From Solidesulfovibrio magneticus RS-1 (GTDB lineage: Bacteria > Desulfobacterota > Desulfovibrionia > Desulfovibrionales > Desulfovibrionaceae), in contig NC_012796.1 of NCBI RefSeq assembly GCF_000010665.1, forward strand, positions 4,121,501 to 4,185,500: DNA of 64,000 bases. Reading direction: 5' to 3'. The notes under the pieces are model-generated. The model did not search any database, was not told the DNA's origin, and was given only the letters and a program-made list of their open reading frames with translations. Both the position numbers and the translations under genes were made by a program. Shown here piece by piece: positions 1 to 6,434 of the stretch; positions within the stretch are counted from its first letter, which is position 1, and every line of letters starts with the position of its first letter.

Positions 1-141
1 CGCAGCAATTGTTGTCTTGATATATTTATGCTTGTGATTGGCGATTTTCTGTGCGAATTGCTTTTAAAGCATTTTAAAAAAAACTCGACAAGTCAAATAC
101 TTTTTTATGCAAATTTATAAATCATTATTCAACAAAGCGTA

Positions 142-169
142 TTGATGTTTTCATAAAATAGTTTATATT
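142..169 (+). promoter_or_regulatory. Candidate sigma-70 promoter of the first RGW-family gene
   Basis: A TTGATG hexamer at 142-147 and TATATT at 164-169 are separated by 16 bases, which is close to a housekeeping promoter. Transcription would begin near 176, inside the dyad at 171-192. Found by eye only, in AT-rich DNA where chance matches are common. Confidence 0.35.
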
Positions 170-170
170 G

Positions 171-192
171 CTCCTTGAATAAATTCAAGGAG
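171..192. promoter_or_regulatory. Perfect 10-bp dyad over the start region and ribosome-binding site
   Basis: CTCCTTGAAT at 171-180 and ATTCAAGGAG at 183-192 are exact inverted repeats with two bases between them. The right arm contains the AAGGAGG ribosome-binding site for the ATG at 199. With a start of transcription near 176 it would act as a DNA operator rather than an RNA hairpin; with an upstream start it could hide the ribosome-binding site. The two paralogous genes downstream lack an equally good dyad. Confidence 0.4.
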
Positions 193-198
193 GCTTTT

Positions 199-891
199 AT
201 GGACTATGACACAGTTTATTTAACATGGGATGATTTGAAAGAACGGGGATGGTCAAGGCTTTTGATGTTGGCGTATTTTGGCGGACCTGATATTGTTTTG
301 CAGCGATCCGAAGGGCAACAACCGCTTGAGCTTTTTGAAGAAGAAAGCGTTGTCTCTTGTGAAATTGGCCAAGACTCAAGAGATTTTTTTGACAAATATT
401 CTGAATTAGTTTCAATGGCAATGGAAAGAAAATTATTTTATAATGAAAAAAGAAGTAATAATTTTTGCGAATCTTTTGATTTGCTAATTGACATGCCCGA
501 CCTTGATACATTGCTCGACAGAGCAAGGACTGAGTACGATCGCAGAATGTTCTTAGAAACTGGTGATGAATTTCACCCCGACGGAGAGACTTGGTCTGAT
601 TCAATTTCAGAAGACGCGCTGAAAAGGGTTGCCGTTCTGATGCTCAAAAATAGTTCAAATATCAACACTGCTCTTTCACATTTAAAAAACATAAAACATG
701 GCCTTGCTGAACTGGGGATGCCAAGCGAAACATACATGTCTTGCGTCGATAAGTTGTACGATAAGTTTTACACTACTGTGAAAGAAAAATATCCCGATCT
801 TGAAAGTGCGGCTTTGGAACTAAAACAATCAGAAACAATCGATGGATATACAAGTGAAAACATTTATCGAATTAAATCGATTTTCAACTAG
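199..891 (+). CDS. RGW-motif family protein A (unrecognised)
   Basis: Family not recognised. The protein has 230 residues. The start at 199 is preferred to an in-frame upstream one because AAGGAGG lies just before it. Near residues 10-30 it carries DL-x2-RGWS, then a Leu, then G-x-PD, followed by L-F-x4-V-x2-C-E. The same signature and overall layout recur in the genes at 1834-2532 and 2787-3488, including a C-terminal KYP segment. The N-terminal part looks like a small nucleic-acid-binding module (inference from motif shape and size only). There is no signal peptide or membrane segment. It is followed by a long hairpin at 1002-1049 and has its own candidate promoter and dyad, so it is probably a single transcription unit. 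Confidence 0.75.
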   Translation: MDYDTVYLTWDDLKERGWSRLLMLAYFGGPDIVLQRSEGQQPLELFEEESVVSCEIGQDSRDFFDKYSELVSMAMERKLFYNEKRSNNFCESFDLLIDMPDLDTLLDRARTEYDRRMFLETGDEFHPDGETWSDSISEDALKRVAVLMLKNSSNINTALSHLKNIKHGLAELGMPSETYMSCVDKLYDKFYTTVKEKYPDLESAALELKQSETIDGYTSENIYRIKSIFN

Positions 892-1001
892 TATTATCTG
901 CTGCGGGTGCCATCAAGCACAAACTCAAGCCAATGTGGTGCAAATAAAGACCGTCGTTGCCAAATAGCAATTAGATGGATTTCTTGAACAGCTACTGAAC
1001 A

Positions 1002-1049
1002 ATGCAATCGACGCCTGGAGGCGGCAAGATCTCTGGGCGTTGACTGCAT
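1002..1049 (+). terminator. 19-bp-stem hairpin downstream of RGW gene A
   Basis: Arms 1002-1020 and 1031-1049 pair over 19 positions with three G-U wobbles and one mismatch, around a 10-base loop. No clear T-run follows, so it may be an RNA processing or stability element rather than a classic terminator. The core (GACGCCTGG against GGGCGTTGAC) is shared with the hairpin at 2546-2584 after the second paralogue. Confidence 0.5.
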
Positions 1050-1118
1050 ATCGAAATACAAATATGGTCATCCAAAAAACTAGGAATATATCTTAAACAC
1101 TGTTTCCAGGGGATTCTA

Positions 1119-1174
1119 GTGATCTTCGCCATTCACCAAAGCAAGGGCAATCCTAAAGTCTAATTATTCACCTT
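1119..1174 (+). pseudogene. Broken 5' copy of the YcgL-like gene
   Basis: Starting at GTG 1119 the sequence reads IFAIHQSKGNPKV and then a stop, matching the first 15 residues of the intact YcgL-like gene at 3605 with the next Tyr codon TAC changed to TAA. Base similarity continues to about 1174, where the sequence changes abruptly to the serine-recombinase relic. It is therefore a truncated and interrupted duplicate, left at a recombination junction. Confidence 0.7.
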
Positions 1175-1180
1175 GGGTTC

Positions 1181-1713
1181 GCCAACCAAGCTGGTCTCCG
1201 TGTTGACGAGTTCCTGGAAATTGAGATCTCCAGCCGGAAGTCGACAAAGGAACGCCGAATCGACGACCTGTTGGAGCGCTTGGCACCTGGGGACACTATA
1301 GTCGTTAGCGAGTTGTCGCGGCTAGGGCGCTCGCTCGGGGAGATGGTTCGAATCGTGGAGCAACTGAAGGAAAAGGACGTGGCGCTGATTGCCATCAAAC
1401 AGGGGATCAACACTCGAAGCGATTCCGACATGGCGTCCAAGTGCATAATCTACCTGTCAGGGATGTTCGCTGAGTTGGAACGGGACTTCTTGAGCCAACG
1501 AACAAAAATGGTTTGGAGAGAGCCAAGGCGCAGGGCAAGGTCCTTGGTCGTAAGAAAGGAAGTCTTGGCAAATCGAAAATGGATAATAGAATCGATGAGA
1601 TTAAACAACTTATTGAATTGAATGTTCCAAAAGCATCTATTGCAAAGATTCTTGGGGTTAGTCGCCAATCGTTGTACAAATTTATTGAAAGTAGGAGCAT
1701 TAATATTCAATGA
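1181..1713 (+). pseudogene. Decayed Pin-type serine recombinase
   Basis: The reading from 1181 shows serine-recombinase signatures: VDEFLEIEISSRKS, PGDTIVVSELSRLGRSLGE, the AELERDFLSQRTK helix and, after a frame change, ERAKAQGKVLGRKKGSLGKS and a C-terminal helix-turn-helix (KASIAKILGVSRQSLYKFI). Family members invert or resolve DNA through an N-terminal catalytic Ser. Here that N-terminal third is absent, replaced by the YcgL relic. The frame changes within the A-run near 1503-1507 and a single missing A would explain it. Both defects make it non-functional. Its GC-rich 5' part contrasts with its flanks, which supports transfer. Confidence 0.85.
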
Positions 1714-1778
1714 CCACGCAGGTACTAGTCAAGATATTTTTTAAAAAGGGAAAAGATATTACTTGACCAAAATAGATA

Positions 1779-1806
1779 TTGCATTATTCAAGAATTTATG
1801 TATAGT
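1779..1806 (+). promoter_or_regulatory. Candidate promoter of RGW gene B
   Basis: TTGCAT at 1779-1784 and TATAGT at 1801-1806 are 16 bases apart, 27 bases before the start codon at 1834. Position and spacing resemble the candidate promoter of gene A. Evidence is by eye only. Confidence 0.3.
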
Positions 1807-1833
1807 CTTCCTAGTAAAAATCAAGGAGGCATC

Positions 1834-2532
1834 ATGAATATTAAACGTGCATATTTTTCGATGGAGGATCTGGCAAAAAGAGGATGGTCACTTCGCTTGA
1901 CACAATCGTTATATGGCGAACCTGATATAACAGTAAGCGCAGGGATACATCAAAAGCAATGGAGATTTTTTGACAAAACAAAGATATATTCTATCGAAAA
2001 AATGAGAGAATTTAATTTGGCAAGAGATGTTCGTGTAAAAAAATCTAACCAGAGGATAGTGCGCAACTTAAGCCATCAGGCAAAATTTGCATATAACTTC
2101 TGTAAACATTTTCAATTAAAAGTGAATGAGTCTGGTTCAGCGACGTTAATCTCTCGCGCACTTGATTTGTACGATAAAGTAATGATGCAAAAGACGGGCC
2201 TCCGGAAGCCCTCTGGGGATAGATGCTGGCACCATGAAATCCCGTCAGGTGAGATCTTAGAGGTCATCTTGGAGTACATTAAGATTCGCGAATCAAACTA
2301 TTTGTATGGTCGTAATTACATCGACATGCTTCGCATCGAGTTGACGAAAAGAGGAGCCGAATTTAGTGATTATCAAAAGTGCGTATGCATTTTAGACAAG
2401 GTGTCGAATCAGGCAATACTAAATAAACATCCTGACATATTGATGTATTGCGACGATATCGAGTTCGAAAAAGAATTTGAAAGAAATTCCGGCCACGGAG
2501 ATCAAGACGTTGGCACTTTGATTTATCATTAA
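1834..2532 (+). CDS. RGW-motif family protein B (unrecognised)
   Basis: 232 residues, paralogous to the proteins at 199 and 2787. The start at ATG 1834 has AAGGAGG at suitable spacing; the in-frame ATG at 1798 does not. Near the N-terminus it has EDL-x2-RGWS, a Leu and GEPD, then WRFFDKTKIYSIEKM, corresponding to the LY-x3-RI-x2-IE part of paralogue C. The middle carries a conserved YDKVMMQKTG stretch (YDRRMFLETG in A) and the C-terminus a KHP element (KYP in A and C). No enzyme motif, signal peptide or membrane segment is visible. Divergence between the copies is high, so the duplication is old or the copies arrived separately. Function unknown; DNA binding is only a guess from the compact N-terminal module. 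Confidence 0.75.
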   Translation: MNIKRAYFSMEDLAKRGWSLRLTQSLYGEPDITVSAGIHQKQWRFFDKTKIYSIEKMREFNLARDVRVKKSNQRIVRNLSHQAKFAYNFCKHFQLKVNESGSATLISRALDLYDKVMMQKTGLRKPSGDRCWHHEIPSGEILEVILEYIKIRESNYLYGRNYIDMLRIELTKRGAEFSDYQKCVCILDKVSNQAILNKHPDILMYCDDIEFEKEFERNSGHGDQDVGTLIYH

Positions 2533-2545
2533 CGGCATAATAGAT

Positions 2546-2584
2546 GTTGACGCCTGGGAGGTCGCGATATTTCCGGGCGTTAAC
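2546..2584 (+). terminator. 14-bp-stem hairpin downstream of RGW gene B
   Basis: Arms 2546-2559 and 2571-2584 pair over 14 positions (three G-U) around an 11-base loop, followed by a pyrimidine-rich stretch (AGTTTCTCTCTTTG). It begins 13 bases after the stop codon, so it can serve as a terminator. The arm sequences match those of the hairpin at 1002-1049. Confidence 0.6.
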
Positions 2585-2786
2585 AGTTTCTCTCTTTGTC
2601 GGAATTGACTGTATTTTAATACTTGGCATGTACGAGTTGTATCTTATCATAGACATCTAACTTGAGTTGCCAGTGCGAGCAACGAGGCCATGCAAACGTT
2701 TTGGCGGATGATCCCGTTTCCTAAAATAATAATACTTTTAATTTTTTGTTTGCAAAACAAATTTCAATTTAAATAAGGAGATTGTT

Positions 2787-3488
2787 ATGGAAAGTTTTGA
2801 TTATATTTTAAAGCAAGATTTACTCGAGAGAGGTTGGACAAGGTCTCTCATTGATAAATTTGCCGGCAATCCTGACAAGTTTAGACATCACGTCGGACAC
2901 AAAAACCAGCTGTGCTTATACAACAGCAAAAGAATTAGTTCCATAGAAGTGTCTAGAGAATTTCGCGAGGCCCTTGAATCATCTGTAGCTAGGCGGGAAA
3001 AAATTCAAAAAACTAAAAAAACTAATGAAGAGAAAACGTTGACTGCTAAAAAGATATTTCTTGAATCAAAAATCAAGACTATTGTCAGCGACTATTCAAA
3101 AATTGACATAGATGTTCGCTTGGTTCCTGTTGAAGGTATTGAAGTTGCTGCTCTTCAGAATTGGAATGACTGGGTTAATGACAGGATAGATTGTTTTTTG
3201 AGAAGACACGACTCGAGGTGGGAGGACTTCTTTGAAGAAACAGTGTGTACAAACAGGATGGCTGTTAATTATATTCGTCACAGATTGACAAATTACGAGG
3301 AAAAACTTGGCTTCTTAAACGGACTGTCTAGCTCGTTTCAGGAATTCGGTATAGTCTTTTCAGGGCATCACCTGTGCTATAAATTGCTAAAAACTGCAAC
3401 GAATAGAGCAATAGCTGATAAATATCCTAAATTTTCAAATGAATGTTATCGTCAAATCTCGATAATGGAAGAAGAACAATCATGCTAG
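2787..3488 (+). CDS. RGW-motif family protein C (unrecognised)
   Basis: 233 residues, start at ATG 2787 with AAGGAG nearby. It has QDLLERGWT, a Leu, then GNPD, followed by LYNSKRISSIEVSREF, the best-preserved version of the L-Y/F-x3-RV/I-x2-IE part of the family signature. A lysine-rich stretch (about residues 72-90) follows. The C-terminus contains IADKYPKF, matching the KYP element of A. No catalytic motif or membrane segment is seen. Three related but divergent genes lie in the same orientation within 3.4 kb, each with its own upstream AT-rich region and downstream hairpin, so they look like three independent units rather than one operon. Confidence 0.75.
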   Translation: MESFDYILKQDLLERGWTRSLIDKFAGNPDKFRHHVGHKNQLCLYNSKRISSIEVSREFREALESSVARREKIQKTKKTNEEKTLTAKKIFLESKIKTIVSDYSKIDIDVRLVPVEGIEVAALQNWNDWVNDRIDCFLRRHDSRWEDFFEETVCTNRMAVNYIRHRLTNYEEKLGFLNGLSSSFQEFGIVFSGHHLCYKLLKTATNRAIADKYPKFSNECYRQISIMEEEQSC

Positions 3489-3517
3489 GGTGTTATTTTT
3501 ATTATATAGGGCAGAAA

Positions 3518-3540
3518 TGAGTGCTTGCGCTTAGCGCTCA
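3518..3540 (+). terminator. Hairpin downstream of RGW gene C
   Basis: TGAGTGCT (3518-3525) pairs with AGCGCTCA (3533-3540) around a 7-base loop, with one G-U. CAACCTTT follows; a good T-run is lacking. Its sequence is not clearly related to the hairpins behind genes A and B. Confidence 0.4.
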
Positions 3541-3604
3541 ACCTTTAAGTGCATAAATAACCCTGACCATACTTTAACGATCATCGCACAACAAGTAGGT
3601 AATT

Positions 3605-3832
3605 ATGATTTTCGCTATTCACCAAAGTAAGGGCAATCCTAAAGTATACTTATTCACCAGGGAGCGAGACGATCTTTCAATGGTACCAGAAGGTATTCTT
3701 GAACAATTGGGGAAAATACAATTTCTCAGAAATTCGCGCGATCCGGCACATGAAACGGACATCATTTCTTTGAGACACAAAGAAATAGTGGCAAGAATTG
3801 CGGCTGATGGGTACTGTGTAATGAAACTGTGA
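3605..3832 (+). CDS. YcgL-domain protein
   Basis: A complete small protein of 75 residues matching the YcgL family (about 90 residues, common in gammaproteobacteria): MIFAIHQS near the start, then VYLFTRERDDLSMVPEGIL, LGK, and a C-terminal DGYCVMKL where the family has GYYLQLP. Family function is not established; members are small soluble proteins. It stands alone between RGW gene C and the helicase gene. A broken second copy of its 5' end lies at 1119-1174, so this locus has been duplicated and damaged by recombination. The family call rests on recognised motif order, not on a search. Confidence 0.75.
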   Translation: MIFAIHQSKGNPKVYLFTRERDDLSMVPEGILEQLGKIQFLRNSRDPAHETDIISLRHKEIVARIAADGYCVMKL

Positions 3833-3953
3833 GAATTCGCCTTCGTGTTCTGTTGGACAGCGTCAGGCTATGTCAATGAATGGAATGAAGTAGCAGGAAT
3901 TTTTCAACAAGGACAACGACAGGGGTAGCCCGTCCATCTGTATGTAGTTTGCT

Positions 3954-6125
3954 ATGGAACTAGTAGATCTCCAGGGCCAGATTGAACGTGTAACGTACAC
4001 CAACGAAGAGAATGGTTATACTATTGCCAAAGTGAAGGTCTATGGACGACGTGACCTTGTAACTGTTTGTGGTAACATCCTTTGCCCAACCCCTGGCGAG
4101 ATCATAAAAATGAAGGGGGAGTGGGCGAACCACCCAAAGTTCGGCGAGCAGTTCAAACTCGCCTACTACAAAACGACTACCCCCGCCTCTGTCCACGGAA
4201 TCGAAAAATACCTTGGGTCGGGTCTGATCAAGGGCATCGGCCCAGTCATGGCCAGGCGCATCGTTAAGTTGTTCGGGGAGGCCACGCTGGACGTCATTGA
4301 GGCGGATATCCAGAAGCTTGTTGAGGTGCCGGGCATCGGCTCCAAACGGGTCGGCATGATCGGTCAGGCGTGGGAAGAGCAGAAAGAAATTCGCTCCGTC
4401 ATGCTGTTTCTTCAGACCCATGGGGTCAGCTCCGGATACGCTACGAAAATCTACAAGCAGTATAAAAACGAATCCATTGCCGTGGTTCAGGAGAATCCTT
4501 ACCGGCTGGCCCACGATATTTTCGGCATAGGCTTCGTCACTGCAGACAAAATCGCGCAGAAGCTTGGCTTCGATAAAAACTCGCCGCTCCGGGCCGAGGC
4601 CGGCATCCTCTACGTCCTTCACCAATTGTCCGACGAGGGACACGTCTTTTACCCCCGGGAACCATTAATCGAGAAAGCCAACGAGATCCTGGAGGTTGAG
4701 ACGGCCGTCCTTGCTGATGCGATTGCCAGGTTGGCCTCGGACAAGAAGGTCGTCTGCGAGACCTTGAATGCCGACAGTGGTCCCATCGACGCCGTTTATC
4801 TCGCTAAATACCATCTTTCGGAGAACCAGGTCGCCGCTCGCCTGAAGGCCCTCATGGTAGCCCCAAAGGGTGTCCGCACCATTGATGCCCCAAAGGCCGT
4901 GGAATGGGTTCAGGAAAAGCTGTCGATGGCACTGGCGAAGAAGCAAGTCGAAGCGGTCAAGGCCGCAGCCACGAGCAAGGTCCTGGTCATTACCGGAGGG
5001 CCGGGGACGGGCAAAACGACAATTATCCGTGCCATCCTGAAAATCTTCTCCGCGATCACCAAGCACATCCTACTGGCAGCACCGACAGGCCGTGCGGCGA
5101 AGCGCATGTCCGAAGCCACCGGCCATGAAGCCAAGACCCTGCACCGGTTAATGGAATATTCCATTCAAAAATGCGGGTTCCAAAAGAACGAGGACCACCC
5201 CCTCGACTGCGAGCTGATTGTTGTGGATGAGGCGTCCATGATCGATCTCATCCTGATGCACCACCTGCTCAAGGCCATACCGAAGCCGGCCACACTGATT
5301 TTGGTGGGTGACGTTGACCAGTTGCCCTCGGTTGGAGCCGGCAACGTGCTCAAGGACGTGATCGCCTCTGGAACCATTCCTGTCGTGGAACTGAACGAGA
5401 TCTTCCGGCAGGCCCAAAAATCCTCCATTATCGTCAATGCCCACAAGATCAACAGGGGTGTCATGCCCGACCTCCGGCCGAAAATGGAGGGCGACGATTT
5501 TTACTTTGTCGAGGAGGACGAACCCGAACGAGCGCTGCAGCGAATAATCCAGCTGGTCAAGGAACGGATTCCGATAAAGTTTGGTCTGGACCCGATCGAC
5601 GACATCCAGGTATTAACTCCCATGAACCGTGGCCTTGTCGGGACGTCAAACCTGAATAGCGCACTTCAGGAATCCCTTAATCCCCGGGGGGAGGAAATCG
5701 CTCGTGGAGGACGGACGTTCCGGGTGGGCGACAAGGTCATGCAAATAAAAAATGATTACGACCGTGAAGTATTTAATGGTGACATCGGGCGAATCGTAAA
5801 AATTGATTCAGAAGAACAAGAGGTAATTGTCGTCGTTGATGGGCGAGACGTGAAATATGAGTACACAGACCTTGACGAACTAGTTCTTGCCTATGGCGTG
5901 TCGATTCACAAATCGCAGGGATCTGAGTATCCAGCAATTGTTATCCCGATAATGATGCAACACTATATAATGCTACAAAGAAATTTGACATATACTGGAA
6001 TTACTCGAGGAAGGAAACTTGTTGTCCTCGTTGGCCAAAAGAAAGCACTTGGCATAGCCGTCAGGAACAATAAGACGCTATTCAGAAACACTCATCTGAA
6101 CAAAAGAATAGCACTGGCGAAATAG
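3954..6125 (+). CDS. recD2: RecD2-like ATP-dependent DNA helicase
   Basis: 723 residues, the usual size for RecD2, a 5'-3' superfamily 1B DNA helicase acting outside RecBCD. An N-terminal OB-like segment is followed by helix-hairpin-helix motifs (about residues 87-150: SGLIKGIGPVMARRIV and LVEVPGIGSKRV). Walker A GGPGTGKTT lies near residue 347, Walker B VVDEASM near 421, and the C-terminal motifs AYGVSIHKSQGSEYP and YTGITRGRK near 645-690. All expected motifs are present. The last ~380 bases are markedly more AT-rich, with different codon use, than the GC-rich rest of the gene, suggesting a recombinant 3' end. No ribosome-binding site stands out. The GIY-YIG gene starts 10 bases downstream, so the two are probably co-transcribed. 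Confidence 0.93.
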   Translation: MELVDLQGQIERVTYTNEENGYTIAKVKVYGRRDLVTVCGNILCPTPGEIIKMKGEWANHPKFGEQFKLAYYKTTTPASVHGIEKYLGSGLIKGIGPVMARRIVKLFGEATLDVIEADIQKLVEVPGIGSKRVGMIGQAWEEQKEIRSVMLFLQTHGVSSGYATKIYKQYKNESIAVVQENPYRLAHDIFGIGFVTADKIAQKLGFDKNSPLRAEAGILYVLHQLSDEGHVFYPREPLIEKANEILEVETAVLADAIARLASDKKVVCETLNADSGPIDAVYLAKYHLSENQVAARLKALMVAPKGVRTIDAPKAVEWVQEKLSMALAKKQVEAVKAAATSKVLVITGGPGTGKTTIIRAILKIFSAITKHILLAAPTGRAAKRMSEATGHEAKTLHRLMEYSIQKCGFQKNEDHPLDCELIVVDEASMIDLILMHHLLKAIPKPATLILVGDVDQLPSVGAGNVLKDVIASGTIPVVELNEIFRQAQKSSIIVNAHKINRGVMPDLRPKMEGDDFYFVEEDEPERALQRIIQLVKERIPIKFGLDPIDDIQVLTPMNRGLVGTSNLNSALQESLNPRGEEIARGGRTFRVGDKVMQIKNDYDREVFNGDIGRIVKIDSEEQEVIVVVDGRDVKYEYTDLDELVLAYGVSIHKSQGSEYPAIVIPIMMQHYIMLQRNLTYTGITRGRKLVVLVGQKKALGIAVRNNKTLFRNTHLNKRIALAK

Positions 6126-6135
6126 AAGGCAATCC

Positions 6136-6414
6136 GTGTCGTGGTTTGTTTATATAGTCGAATGTTCGGACGACACTCTATATTGCGGAATAACTTGTGA
6201 TATGGATCGTAGAATTAATGAGCATAATGGGCTGCAGCCAGGTGGAGCAAGATACACAAGAAATCGCAGGCCTGTCCGGCTTGTTTTGAGTGCAATTTTT
6301 GAAAATAGATCAGAAGCTTCAAGGGCAGAATATAAAATCAAAATGACACGCAAAGGCAAGAAAGTGCAAACATTGCATGCACTATCAGAGCTTGGCCATG
6401 AAAAAGCTCAGTAG
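6136..6414 (+). CDS. GIY-YIG nuclease-domain protein (YhbQ-like)
   Basis: 92 residues starting at GTG 6136. It is a single GIY-YIG domain: FVYIVECSDDTLYCGIT (the GIY..YIG pair as VYI...YCGI), Arg in DMDRRINEHN, and RPVRLV followed by the Glu-containing helix SEASRAEYKIKM. Small stand-alone members are predicted endonucleases related to SLX1; their role in bacteria is not firmly known. It follows the recD2-like gene by 10 bases and shares the AT-rich composition of that gene's 3' end, so the two ends may have been acquired together. Its proximity to a DNA helicase supports a DNA-processing role (inference). Confidence 0.88.
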   Translation: MSWFVYIVECSDDTLYCGITCDMDRRINEHNGLQPGGARYTRNRRPVRLVLSAIFENRSEASRAEYKIKMTRKGKKVQTLHALSELGHEKAQ

Positions 6415-6434
6415 GTTCTTATCTTTTTCAACCC

